Positions 14,843 to 23,434 of a stretch of 39,956 bases of DNA are shown here, piece after piece. The notes below the pieces were generated by a model that did no database searches, was not told the origin of the DNA, and saw only the letters and a list, made by a program, of their open reading frames with translations. Numbering within the stretch: the stretch's first letter is position 1; the number at the start of each line of letters is the position of its first letter. The DNA lies in the NCBI GenBank assembly GCA_021781095.1, contig JAJXXM010000175.1, positions 1-39,956 of the forward strand, written 5' to 3'. A program made the position numbers and the translations under genes. This stretch comes from a bacterium. Its GTDB lineage: Bacteria; Eremiobacterota; Eremiobacteria; Baltobacterales; Baltobacteraceae.

Positions 14843-16153
14843 ATGGCGTTCACGCAAGGGTTCATCTCGGAACTGGTCGGCAAACGCGTCACCATCGACG
14901 ACTTGCCGATTGGGAAAATCGCCGATTTTCTCGTCAATCATCCCGAGGCGACCTTCCCACAAATCGACGGTTTCGTCGTCAAGACAGCGCAAGGAGCGCG
15001 CTTCGCCCCTATGGAGTCGGTGCTCGGCATCGAACGCGGGGGCGCCGTTTCCCTGTCGAGCGCACCCAAAGAGCCCGCCCCACCCGAGGGCGAGGCGCTC
15101 TATCTGGTCGCGGATCTCCTCGATAAACAGATCGTCGATATCGACGGGCGCAAAGTCGTGCGCATCAACGACCTCGAGGTCGCGCGCACCGGGGGGCAGT
15201 TGCGCGTCGTCGCCGCCGATATCGGTTTCGCCGGGCTTCTGCGCCGGCTCGGCCTCCGCAAACTCGGCGAACGTCTCTCGCCCGCAATTCACGAACGGAT
15301 CCCGCGCGCGATGATCGCCTGGGACTCGGTCGCCCCAATTCGCGAAGTCAACCCGAGCCAAGTTCACCTCTCGGTGACCGCGAACAAACTCGCCCGACTG
15401 CATCCCTCCGACCTCGCCGAGATTATCGGGACGCTCTCGAGCAGCGAGGCGGCGACGGTGGTCAAACAGCTCGACGACGAGGTCGCCGCCGACGCGTTCG
15501 AACATCTCGACGCCCAGACGCAGCGTGAAATCATCGAGAGCGTCGGCACGGCTCGCGCCGCGGATATCATCGAAGAGATGGACTCCGACGACGCGGCCGA
15601 TCTGCTCGCCGAGCTCCCCGAGGAGCGGCAGAGCGAGCTGCTGGCGGAGATGAACGCCGACACCGCGGGCGAGCTGCGCGAACTCGTGAAGTACGACGAC
15701 GATACCGCCGGCGGCCTCATGACGACCGATTACGTGTGGATCTATCCGCACCGCACCACCGACGCGACGATTCGAAAGATTCGCGAGCTCGCTCCGGAGA
15801 GCGAGTTAATCTACTATCTCTACGTGATCGATCAGGAGGATCGTTTGCTGGGCATCGTGACCCTGCGCGATCTCCTACTCGCGCTACCCACGGCGTTTAT
15901 CGATAAGATCATGCGAACCGATATCGTCAGCGTTCGCCCGGAGACCCCCGCCGAAGAGGTAGCCGCGGCGATCGCGCGCTACGACCTACTCGCGATTCCC
16001 GTCGTCGACGAACGCGATCGCATGCTCGGCATCGTCACGGTCGACGACGCGATCGATGCGATCATGCCCGAAGAGATGGCGAAAAAACTGCCGCGGATTA
16101 CGCTGCGCCACCGGAGCGCGCAGCATCGGACGAAGGAGCCCGCGGCGTCGTAG
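14843..16153 (+). CDS. Soluble MgtE-like protein: PRC-barrel-like, MgtE_N and tandem CBS, no membrane domain
   Basis: The 436 residues comprise two PRC-barrel-like segments (about 1-75 and 85-150), an MgtE_N superhelical domain (about 180-290, with the repeated LHPSDLAEII / DSDDAADLLAELP pattern) and two CBS domains (about 300-420: DTAGGLMTTDYVWI, then IMRTDIVSVRPETPAEEVAAAI). In MgtE Mg2+ channels this cytosolic part senses Mg2+ and gates a five-helix pore that follows the second CBS. Here the protein ends right after it, with no hydrophobic segment, so it cannot itself transport. It is a magnesium sensor or a regulatory partner of another membrane protein. AGGGGAGG lies 5 nt before the ATG. 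It follows flagellin by 57 nt and its 3' end overlaps the convergent diguanylate cyclase by 56 nt. Confidence 0.8.
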   Translation: MAFTQGFISELVGKRVTIDDLPIGKIADFLVNHPEATFPQIDGFVVKTAQGARFAPMESVLGIERGGAVSLSSAPKEPAPPEGEALYLVADLLDKQIVDIDGRKVVRINDLEVARTGGQLRVVAADIGFAGLLRRLGLRKLGERLSPAIHERIPRAMIAWDSVAPIREVNPSQVHLSVTANKLARLHPSDLAEIIGTLSSSEAATVVKQLDDEVAADAFEHLDAQTQREIIESVGTARAADIIEEMDSDDAADLLAELPEERQSELLAEMNADTAGELRELVKYDDDTAGGLMTTDYVWIYPHRTTDATIRKIRELAPESELIYYLYVIDQEDRLLGIVTLRDLLLALPTAFIDKIMRTDIVSVRPETPAEEVAAAIARYDLLAIPVVDERDRMLGIVTVDDAIDAIMPEEMAKKLPRITLRHRSAQHRTKEPAAS

Positions 16154-17912
16154 CCGGCGGCGACGCGAAGTGCCAGCGGTTGCGTCCATCGCGCTTGGCC
16201 CGATAGAGAGCGGCATCCGCAAGCTCCATCAATCGCTCGATTTCGACGGCGTGCTCGGGATAGAGCGCGATGCCGATGCTCGTCGCGACGCGATGCGAGA
16301 CGCCCTCCACGAGGATCGGTTCCTCCAATGCGACGAGCACTTTGCGCGCGAGATCCGCCGCATCGGTCGCCGCGTCGACGACCGGCTGAAGGATGACGAA
16401 CTCGTCGCCGCCGAAGCGCGCGATCGTATCGCTCTCGCGCAGGAGCGCCCGCAGACGGCGCGCCACGTGCACGAGCACCTCATCGCCGACCATATGCCCG
16501 TAGGTATCGTTAATCGCCTTGAAGTGATCGAGATCGAGATACATCACGGCGAATCCGCGCCCGTAGCGCTTCGCCGCGCCGAACGCCTGCTCGATACGAT
16601 CGGCGAACAATACGCGATTGGGAAGTTCGGTCAAGGAATCATTGAACGCGAGTTGCTCGATACGTTCGGCAGTGCGCTGCCGTTCCAGGGCTGCGGCGAC
16701 GAGTAATCCCATCAGCGAGATCGACTCGCGAGCGAGTTCGTCGAGCCCTTCCATCCGCGCGCGCAGCCCGATGAACGCAAGAGCCCCGTAGGGATTCCCA
16801 TCCACCTGCAGTTGCGTACCGGCGTAACTACGCCAATGCACCGTCGCCCGCGCCGGGTCGGCGCGCCACTCCGGATCGTCGAGATCCGGAATGAAGAGAA
16901 ACGGGCGTTCGTTGGTGAGATGGCGCATAAAGCTCGAAGCGAGCGGGATGCGAGCGCCCGGTGCGAGCGGCGTTTTGCGCCCGACGGCGGTGTGGACGGA
17001 GATCGCATCGCCGTCGGTGCGAACGATGTAGCCTTCGTCGAAGCCGAAAAACTCGATGCCGAGCTGCAACACGGCTTCGAGTTGCTGTGGAATCGTCAGT
17101 TCGCGCGAAGCCGCGACCAGGTAGAGACGGCGCAATCGGTCCACCTGCGCCGCTACGGCACGCTCGGCGGCGCGTTGTGCCGAGACGTTCTTGAAGATCG
17201 CGTACGTGCCGGTTATTTCGTCGCCGCTGTGAATCGGAACGAGTTTTAGCTGGACGTCGATCTGATATCCGAGCCGATCCAACAGCACCGACTCGTGTTC
17301 GGCCGCCTCGCCGCGCATCGCGGCATGGCGCGCGGCCTCGGCGCGGTCGCGTCGGCCGGGCACGATCAGCTCGATCCAGGGAGTGCCGACGACGCGCTCG
17401 CCCAAGAGCCCGGTCTCGCTCTCGAAGGCGACGTTCACGCGCGAAACGACGCCGGTCGCTTTGAGTTCGACGATGCCGTCGGGATGGTATTCGAAGAGCG
17501 AGCGGAGCCGCTGCTGGTTGACGCGCATCGCCTCTTCGGCGTCGCGCAAGGCCGCGATATCGCGCGCCTGAACGAAAATCGCCCGCACCATTCCCTCGAT
17601 CTTAGCGGGGATTACGGAAACTTCCACCGGGACCAGCGTGCCGTCTTTATGGCGCAGCGTCGTCTCGAAATGGTCGGCGACGCCGCTGCGAGCCATCTCG
17701 AACGCCATCTCCCCACGCACGCGATCCCCGTGCGGGATGTGATCGCGGAAACTCGTTCCACGCACCTCGTCGGTCGAGAAGCCGGTCAGCTCGCTCCCTG
17801 CGGGATTGACCTCGGCGAGCACGCCGTCCGCACCATACAGGACGAGCACCTCGGGGTTCTTATCGAACAGCGCGGCGAAGGTCTCGGCGGCGATTTCCCG
17901 ACGGGTTTCCAT
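16098..17912 (-). CDS. Diguanylate cyclase, PAS-PAS-GAF-GGDEF
   Basis: I start at ATG 17912 (604 aa). The open frame continues to 18491 but that part is Arg-rich non-protein-like sequence lying antisense to the PucR gene. The domains are PAS (about 10-120), PAS (about 130-245), GAF (about 265-425) and GGDEF (about 440-595). The catalytic loop is intact (ARFGGDEFVIL), the Mg/GTP site DLDHFKAINDTYGH is present, and RESD five residues before GGDEF is a product-inhibition I-site. It should make cyclic di-GMP from GTP in response to a soluble signal sensed by PAS/GAF; there is no membrane segment. It is divergent from the PucR gene (32 nt) and near flagellin and fibre genes, which fits a motile/sessile switch, though that link is only positional. 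Confidence 0.88.
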   Translation of the reverse strand: METRREIAAETFAALFDKNPEVLVLYGADGVLAEVNPAGSELTGFSTDEVRGTSFRDHIPHGDRVRGEMAFEMARSGVADHFETTLRHKDGTLVPVEVSVIPAKIEGMVRAIFVQARDIAALRDAEEAMRVNQQRLRSLFEYHPDGIVELKATGVVSRVNVAFESETGLLGERVVGTPWIELIVPGRRDRAEAARHAAMRGEAAEHESVLLDRLGYQIDVQLKLVPIHSGDEITGTYAIFKNVSAQRAAERAVAAQVDRLRRLYLVAASRELTIPQQLEAVLQLGIEFFGFDEGYIVRTDGDAISVHTAVGRKTPLAPGARIPLASSFMRHLTNERPFLFIPDLDDPEWRADPARATVHWRSYAGTQLQVDGNPYGALAFIGLRARMEGLDELARESISLMGLLVAAALERQRTAERIEQLAFNDSLTELPNRVLFADRIEQAFGAAKRYGRGFAVMYLDLDHFKAINDTYGHMVGDEVLVHVARRLRALLRESDTIARFGGDEFVILQPVVDAATDAADLARKVLVALEEPILVEGVSHRVATSIGIALYPEHAVEIERLMELADAALYRAKRDGRNRWHFASPPATTPRAPSSDAARSGGAA

Positions 17913-17944
17913 GAACACCCGGCTACTTCGCCGAAGATGCGCGC

Positions 17945-19069
17945 GTGACTTCCGCTCGGCTCCTCGATTTGGGTGCGCGGCTCGCGCAGGCCCTCGCTTC
18001 CGAGGGCGGGCGCGACGCCGTGCTGCGCGAACTCGATCGCGGCGCCGGCCTGCGCCTCCTCGACGCGCGGCAGCACTCGGTTGCCCAGAGTGGAACCCCC
18101 GCCTCGGCCATTCCGAGCGAGCTCCCTGAGAACGACGAGCCCGCCACGTTCGGCGACGGCTCGCTCGCGCTCCCGCTATCGATCGGCGGCGAGCGACTCG
18201 GCTGGCTCGTCGCCCACGGTCCCGACGGCCGTCGAGCCGAGACAGACGCGCTGCGGCTCGCCGCCACGCTCCTCGCGCTCGATCTCGCGCGCGACCGACG
18301 GGCCGGAGACCAGCGCGATCTTTGGGAGGCGGCGCTCTCGGGCTCGCTCGCCGGAGCCGCCGCCGCGAAGGCGCTCGCAGCCGAGCATCGGATCGTCGTT
18401 GCCTCGACCTATCTCGTCGTCGCCTTGACGTTTGATGAAGCCGAAGAAACCTGCGAGCTCGCCGAACTCGGCGCACTCGCAAGCGAGGCACTCGGGCAGC
18501 ACGAGATCATCGTGCGCGAACGTGACGGCGCGGCGCTCCTGCTCTGCCCGGCGACCGAGGAACCGACGATTGGGAAAATGCGCGTCGCGGCGACCTTGCT
18601 TCCGAAAAGCATCGCGCGACGTCACGCCGCCTACCGCATCGTCGGGGGGATCGGCGGCGCGCGCCCCTTGCACGAACTCGATGTCGCGGCACGCGAAGCA
18701 CTCGTCGCCCTCGAGATCGCACGGAGGCTTCGTCGTCACGACACCGTGCTCGCCCACGATAAGCTCGGAGCGCTTCCTTTATTGCTAGAGGCGGCAGTCG
18801 CGCCGGAATGGCGGGGCTTCGCACGCGATTACCTAGATTCCATTCGCGATTACGATGCAAAACATCAAACGGAGCTCGAACGAACGATGACGATCTACTT
18901 CGAAGCCGGCGAAAACGTGAAAGTCGCCGCCGAGCGGCTGCACGTCCACCGCCACACCGTCTTCTATCGCTTGCGACAGATCGCCGAATTGACCGGCCTC
19001 TCGCTGGAGAATCCGTTCGACCAACTCAACCTTCGCCTTGCGGTAACGATCGATGCCCTCGATGCCTAA
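17945..19069 (+). CDS. PucR/CdaR-family transcriptional regulator
   Basis: This 374-residue protein starts at GTG 17945. Its last 60 residues are the PucR-type helix-turn-helix: YFEAGENVKVAAERLHVHRHTVFYRLRQI, with the terminal FDQLNLRLAVTIDAL helix. The N-terminal half is GAF-like/GGDEF-like and degenerate (LALPLSIGGERLGWLVAHG) and presumably binds a small effector. Members often control purine, amine, sugar-acid or amino-acid catabolic genes next to them. Its 3' end overlaps the following glutamine-synthetase-family gene by 17 nt, so that gene is the obvious co-transcribed partner and possible target. It is divergent from the diguanylate cyclase. Confidence 0.82.
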   Translation: MTSARLLDLGARLAQALASEGGRDAVLRELDRGAGLRLLDARQHSVAQSGTPASAIPSELPENDEPATFGDGSLALPLSIGGERLGWLVAHGPDGRRAETDALRLAATLLALDLARDRRAGDQRDLWEAALSGSLAGAAAAKALAAEHRIVVASTYLVVALTFDEAEETCELAELGALASEALGQHEIIVRERDGAALLLCPATEEPTIGKMRVAATLLPKSIARRHAAYRIVGGIGGARPLHELDVAAREALVALEIARRLRRHDTVLAHDKLGALPLLLEAAVAPEWRGFARDYLDSIRDYDAKHQTELERTMTIYFEAGENVKVAAERLHVHRHTVFYRLRQIAELTGLSLENPFDQLNLRLAVTIDALDA

Positions 19070-20360
19070 ACCGACACTCCGCACGCGTCGACGCGCGATC
19101 GCCGATGAGATCGCCGCTCGCGGGGTGCGCTTCGTTCGCCTCCAATTCGTCGACCTCTTCGGGGTGAGCAAGATGGTCAGCGTCCCCGCGACGCGACTCG
19201 CCGAGATTCTCGACGGAACGATCTCGTTCGACGGCGGCTCGATCGACGGATTCGTGCGCGACGAAGAACTCGACATGCTCCTGCAGCCCGATCTCGATAC
19301 CTTCGGTATCTTCCCGTGGAACGACGGCCAACCGGAGGCTCGCCTCATCTGCACGATTGCGATGCCCGACGGTAGCCCGTTCGAAGGCTGCCCGCGGACG
19401 ACGCTTCAGCGCAACGTCGAACGGCTCGAGACGCTCGCCCCAGGAATGCGGATCGCGAGCGAAGTCGAGTTTTACCTCTTCTCTTCGGGCGAGCGCGGCG
19501 AGCTTCGAACCGAGACGAGCGATGTCGGATCGTACTTCGATTTCTCGCCGAACGATCGCGGCGAACGCGCGCGCGACAGTATCGTCAGCGCTTTGGAATC
19601 GATGGGCGTTTCGGTCAGTGCCGCCCACCACGAACACTCGCCCGGGCAACACGAGATCGATCTCGCTCCAACGGGTCCCTTAGCGGCCGCCGATGCGATC
19701 CTCACTCTTCGGACGCTCGCCAAACATCTCGCCCCCGAACATGCGCTCGAAGCGACCTTCATGCCCAAACCCCGTGAATCGGCGGCGGGCAGCGGGTTGC
19801 ATCTCGGGCTCCATCTCGGCGACGACGCCGACCGCGAGAGGCTGCTCTATGCCGTCGGTGGATTGCTCGCACACGGACCGGCCCTCACCGCGCTCTGCAA
19901 TCCGACAGTGAATTCGTACAAGCGTCTCGTCGCTGCGTGGGACGCACCGATCCACTGCGTGTGGTCGCGACGGAGTACCGACGCGATGATCCGCGTACCG
20001 GATGAGGCGGCGGGCACGATCGAGCTGCGCAGCCCCGACCCCGCGTGCAACCCGTATCTCGCGCTCGCGGTCGTCATCGCTGCGATCTGCGACGGCATCG
20101 AACGCCGGACGTTGCCAGGCGAACCCGTCGCCCACGCCAGCTATGCGACGAGCGAACGCGAACGCCGCGAACGCGGCATCGTCGCGCTGCCGAAATCACT
20201 CCGGCAGTCAATTGACGCACTCGATGCCGACGCGTGCGTGCGCGGAGCGATCGGCGACCACTGCTACCACGCACTACGAGACGCGAAGATTGCGGAGTAC
20301 GAGCGCTATCGTCGCGCGGTCCACGATTGGGAGCGCGAAGCGTACTTGCGCCGATATTAG
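19053..20360 (+). CDS. Glutamine synthetase family (type I-like) amide/gamma-glutamyl ligase
   Basis: The 435 residues (or 432 from ATG 19062) have the full GS fold signature: RLQFVDLFGVSK; FDGGSIDGF with the Asp50 equivalent; SEVEFYLF and GQHEIDL metal glutamates; ATFMPKP...GSGLHLGLHL with the His269 equivalent; NPTVNSYKRLV; and IELRSPDPACNPYLA with Glu357 and Arg359 equivalents. It would ligate ammonia or an amine to glutamate using ATP. By eye, the flap Glu327 (GYEAP in E. coli) is Asp here (AAWDAP), and Arg339 of the ARNRSASIR block is Thr (SRRSTDAMIR). These changes make a gamma-glutamylamine/PuuA-like role at least as likely as housekeeping glutamine synthesis. No adenylylation Tyr loop is seen. 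It overlaps pucR by 17 nt. Confidence 0.83.
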   Translation: MPSMPKPTLRTRRRAIADEIAARGVRFVRLQFVDLFGVSKMVSVPATRLAEILDGTISFDGGSIDGFVRDEELDMLLQPDLDTFGIFPWNDGQPEARLICTIAMPDGSPFEGCPRTTLQRNVERLETLAPGMRIASEVEFYLFSSGERGELRTETSDVGSYFDFSPNDRGERARDSIVSALESMGVSVSAAHHEHSPGQHEIDLAPTGPLAAADAILTLRTLAKHLAPEHALEATFMPKPRESAAGSGLHLGLHLGDDADRERLLYAVGGLLAHGPALTALCNPTVNSYKRLVAAWDAPIHCVWSRRSTDAMIRVPDEAAGTIELRSPDPACNPYLALAVVIAAICDGIERRTLPGEPVAHASYATSERERRERGIVALPKSLRQSIDALDADACVRGAIGDHCYHALRDAKIAEYERYRRAVHDWEREAYLRRY

Positions 20361-20362
20361 CG

Positions 20363-20378
20363 CCCTCGATACGCCCGC
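20363..20378 (+). repeat. Half REP-like element
   Basis: CCCTCGATACGCCCGC is the left arm of the REP-like palindrome described for 20422-20458, without its right arm. It begins 3 nt after the glutamine-synthetase-family stop codon. Confidence 0.5.
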
Positions 20379-20421
20379 GAACTTTTCCCGAGCTAGCGAA
20401 GCGACTCGAAGGAGCTCTCGC

Positions 20422-20458
20422 CCCTCGATACGCCCCTTCGGGGCTACTCGGGGTGACA
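20422..20458 (+). repeat. REP-like palindromic element
   Basis: The element starts CCCTCGATACG, has a short GC stem (GCCCC-TTC-GGGGC) and ends TACTCGGGGTGACA. The same outer sequences with different stems recur at 24925-25197. Its right half is the seed of the adjoining tandem array. It lies between convergent genes. Confidence 0.7.
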
Positions 20459-20557
20459 AACTTGCTACTCGGGGTGACAAACTTGCTACTCGGGGTGACA
20501 AACTTGCTACTCGGGGTGACAAACTTGCTACTCGGGGTGACAAACTTGCTACTCGGG
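20443..20557. repeat. 21-bp tandem repeat array, five full copies plus a partial
   Basis: Five identical head-to-tail 21-bp units (GCTACTCGGGG...CAAACTT) begin at 20443, 20464, 20485, 20506 and 20527, followed by a 10-bp partial at 20548. The unit is the right half of the REP-like element plus AACTT. The partial copy supplies the TAG stop (minus strand, 20551-20549) of the histidine kinase gene. There are no unique spacers, so it is not a CRISPR. Confidence 0.92.
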
Positions 20558-21955
20558 CGCGGGCTCCGTGCGAAGCGCTGCGACGAGTTCTTCGCCGAGA
20601 AAGTGCGGGGGAATATCGATAAACGGCGTCGCGCGCAGCGCATCGGGTACGAGCGCCCGCAATCGATCCTCGTCGAAGTTGCGCTTCTCGACAAAAATGG
20701 CGATGGGAGCGGCGGAGGGATCGAGCATCGCGAGTTCGTCCGCCGCGGCGAGTTCGCGCACGCGGATTCCTCGAGCGCGCAACTCGTATGCCGCTCCCTC
20801 GCGCACGTTGCGATCTCCGGCGAGAACGACCACCCCCCGAAGATTCAACCCCGCTCCGTTCCGCGGCAGGACGACGCTAAACGTGCTGCCGACGCCGACC
20901 GCACTTCGCACGGAAATACGCCCACCGTGCCGCTCGATAAACGTGCGGACGAGGAAGAGCCCGAGCCCGGTTCCCGCAATCTTCGCCCGTCGCGCATTGC
21001 TCCCACGCGCGAAGCGATCGAAGATTTTGGCCAACTCATCGCCGGGTATCCCTATGCCTTTGTCGCTGATGTCGAGCGTCAACGAACCCGAATTGCCGTG
21101 AAGCGTCACGACGATCGGCGCGTCCTCGTTGGAATACTTCACGGCATTCCCCAACAAATTATCGATCGATTGTCGTAAGCGGCGCTTGTCCCCGACGATC
21201 GTCGTATCGTCGGCATCGCAAATGTAGCGAATCGTGCGTTGGGCGAGACGCCCTTCGATCTCCTCGGCAACGAGCGCTGAAAAATCGAATCGCTCGATAT
21301 CGAGTTCGAGCTCCCCCAATTCGATGCGCGCCAAGGCGACGACGTCGTCGCTCAACGTTGCCAATCGCTGCCCGTTGCGGACGATCGTTTCCGCGGCCTT
21401 CGTCGCTTCTTCTCCCTCGAGCCCGCCGTCGGCGAGCATCTCGCCGAATCCGACGATCGCCGTCAACGGGCCGCGAATATCGTGGGCGAGGGTCGCGATC
21501 AATTCGTTCTTTTGCGCGTTCAGTCGGATAACGTTCGCTCGCTGCCGCTCGAGCTCGGCGAGCCCGGTTTCGAGGCGCCGTTGCATGCGGTCTCGCTCGA
21601 CTGCATAGCGCAACGCTCGTCGAAGCGTCACGTCGTCGACGTGCCCCTTCAGAAGATAATCCTGCGCGCCCGCCGCGACCGCCGCGAGCGCGAGCTCTTC
21701 GTCGGAGCGCCCGCTCAAAATAACGATCGGGAGCGTCGGAGCGATCTCGCGGGCTCGCCGATAGAGGTCGAGCCCTTCGCCGTCGGGGAGCGTCATGTCG
21801 AGAAGCACGATATCCCATGCCCGCTCTCGCACCGCGTCGGCAAAATTCGCAAAGCGCCGAACGACCCGTACGGAGTGCGGTTCGCGCTCGTCGCGGAGGA
21901 AGCGCTGCACGAGTGCTGCGTCGGTCTGGCTATCCTCGACTAATAAAATATTCAT
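20549..21955 (-). CDS. Receiver-histidine kinase hybrid (REC-HisKA-HATPase_c)
   Basis: The start is ATG 21955 (468 aa): the protein begins [12 protein letters not shown], a receiver-domain start, and the ATG overlaps the upstream decarboxylase stop as ATGA. The domains are REC (1-120, acceptor Asp53 in LLDMTLPDGEG, Lys in YLLKG), a coiled linker, HisKA with H box AHDIRGPLTAIVGF (about 172-186), and HATPase_c with N box DNLLGNAVKYS, G1 DKGIGIPG and GTGLGLFLVR. A C-terminal 85-residue alpha/beta segment (VVLAGDRNVREGAAYELRARG...) looks like a degenerate receiver without a phospho-Asp. The N-terminal receiver makes it a cytoplasmic kinase driven by another phosphodonor. The target is unknown. 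Its last codons come from a REP-derived repeat. Confidence 0.88.
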   Translation of the reverse strand: MNILLVEDSQTDAALVQRFLRDEREPHSVRVVRRFANFADAVRERAWDIVLLDMTLPDGEGLDLYRRAREIAPTLPIVILSGRSDEELALAAVAAGAQDYLLKGHVDDVTLRRALRYAVERDRMQRRLETGLAELERQRANVIRLNAQKNELIATLAHDIRGPLTAIVGFGEMLADGGLEGEEATKAAETIVRNGQRLATLSDDVVALARIELGELELDIERFDFSALVAEEIEGRLAQRTIRYICDADDTTIVGDKRRLRQSIDNLLGNAVKYSNEDAPIVVTLHGNSGSLTLDISDKGIGIPGDELAKIFDRFARGSNARRAKIAGTGLGLFLVRTFIERHGGRISVRSAVGVGSTFSVVLPRNGAGLNLRGVVVLAGDRNVREGAAYELRARGIRVRELAAADELAMLDPSAAPIAIFVEKRNFDEDRLRALVPDALRATPFIDIPPHFLGEELVAALRTEPAPE

Positions 21956-23382
21956 CGAGGCAGTGCCTCCAACGATTCCGCGCAGCGACGAAGGACCTCC
22001 CACGCCGCCTCGACATCGGCGAGCGTGCTCCTTTGGTTGCCGATCGCGAGGCGGAGTGTGAAACGTCCATCGAGCACGGTATGCGATATAAAGATCTCCC
22101 CCGTCGCGTTCACCGCTGCGAGCAATGCGGCGTTATGAGCGTCGAGTTGCTCGGGATCCAAGCCCGGAGGAACGTGGCGAAAGCAGACCACCGAGAGCGG
22201 GTGCGGTGCCATGATCTCCCACTGCGGATCGGCGGCGACCCATGCCGCAAAGGTGGCGGCCATCGCGATATGTCCTCGCAGCGTCTCGCGAATGCGCTTC
22301 GCCCCAAGCGCGCGAAACACGAACCACAACTTTAGGGCGCGAAAGCGCCGACCGAGTTGGAGCCCGTAATCCATGTAGTTCGTCACGCCGTCGTCACCGG
22401 CTCGCAAGTATTCGGGAACGAGCGAGAACGTTTGACGCAACTGTTCGATATCGCGAACGAAAAGCACCGAACAGTCCATCGGAACGAAAAGCCATTTATG
22501 CGGGTTGAGCACGAGCGAATCGGCTTGTTCGCAGCCCTCCATGAGCCATTCGTACTCGGGGAGCATGCCGGCGACCCCCGCGTATGCGGCATCGACATGG
22601 AGCCAAATCTTGTGCGTCTGCGCGATTGCGGCGATGCCGGGAATCGGGTCGACCGAGGTCGTCGACGTCGTTCCTACCGTCGCGACGACGGCCATCGGCT
22701 TCATACCGCTGCGCAGGTCGTGCCGGATCGCGCTTTCGAGCGCCTCGGGGCGCATGCGGAAACGCTCGTCGCAGGGAACCTCGACGACGTTGGAATGTCC
22801 GACGCCCAGAGCGATCGCCGCCTTGGCGACGTGCGAATGGGTATGCGCGGTTGCGTAGATACGCAACGTCGGGAGATCGCGACCGGTCGCGCCGCGACGG
22901 CGAATGTCGAGCCCGAGCGCTTCGCGCGCCGCGGCGAGCGCCGTAAAGCCGGCGATCGATGCGGTGTCGTAGATCGCACCGGTAAATTGCTCCGGCAAGC
23001 CGAGGAGGCGACGGAGCCAAATCATCATCGCCGTTTCGAGTTCGGTCGCCGCAGGCGAGGTGCGCCAGAGCATCGCCTTCACGTCGAGCGTTGCGGCGAG
23101 CGCTTCGGCCATCACCGCCGCCGGGTCGGCACTCGTCGCAAAATAGGCGAAGAAGCGCGGATGATTCCAGTGCGTCGTCGCCGGCACGACGATCCGCTCG
23201 AAATCACGCAGGATATCCTCGAATGCCTCGGGATCCTCGGGAGCTCGGTCGGGTAACCGAGCGAGCACCTCCCCCGGACGAACGTCGGGGAAGACGCGAA
23301 ATTCTTCAGGATGATGGAAGTATCGGGCGACCCAACGGCCGACCCGCGCAAAGTCTTCTTCGATGCGCCGCTGCCCATCCAC
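21952..23382 (-). CDS. PLP-dependent group II amino-acid decarboxylase (aromatic amino acid decarboxylase-like)
   Basis: The 476 residues match the AADC/TyrDC family: [19 protein letters not shown] near the N-terminus, [22 protein letters not shown], and the PLP Schiff-base lysine in [13 protein letters not shown] (about residue 296). The catalytic-loop segment is [28 protein letters not shown]. Its Tyr aligns with the tyrosine that commits the family to decarboxylation; aldehyde synthases have Phe there. It should convert an aromatic or related L-amino acid to the amine plus CO2 in the cytoplasm; which amino acid cannot be read. It is followed by a histidine kinase with a 4-nt overlap and is divergent from an aldo/keto reductase-RidA pair. 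Confidence 0.87.
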   Translation of the reverse strand: MDGQRRIEEDFARVGRWVARYFHHPEEFRVFPDVRPGEVLARLPDRAPEDPEAFEDILRDFERIVVPATTHWNHPRFFAYFATSADPAAVMAEALAATLDVKAMLWRTSPAATELETAMMIWLRRLLGLPEQFTGAIYDTASIAGFTALAAAREALGLDIRRRGATGRDLPTLRIYATAHTHSHVAKAAIALGVGHSNVVEVPCDERFRMRPEALESAIRHDLRSGMKPMAVVATVGTTSTTSVDPIPGIAAIAQTHKIWLHVDAAYAGVAGMLPEYEWLMEGCEQADSLVLNPHKWLFVPMDCSVLFVRDIEQLRQTFSLVPEYLRAGDDGVTNYMDYGLQLGRRFRALKLWFVFRALGAKRIRETLRGHIAMAATFAAWVAADPQWEIMAPHPLSVVCFRHVPPGLDPEQLDAHNAALLAAVNATGEIFISHTVLDGRFTLRLAIGNQRSTLADVEAAWEVLRRCAESLEALPR

Positions 23383-23434
23383 AATGCGGGAGTTGGCGCT
23401 TTACCCGCCCAATGCCCGCTATGGAGGAGAGGAA

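Noticed and set aside
14351..15751. 466-codon minus-strand frame across the flagellin/MgtE-like genes
   Set aside because: Antisense to two genes with clear domains; its own translation shows none.
17913..18491. N-terminal extension of the diguanylate cyclase frame
   Set aside because: Arg/Ala-rich, non-conserved in appearance, and antisense to the PucR gene; the PAS domain starts right after ATG 17912.
20443..20557. CRISPR-like direct repeats
   Set aside because: Units are contiguous and identical with no unique spacers and no cas genes nearby; it is a simple tandem repeat.
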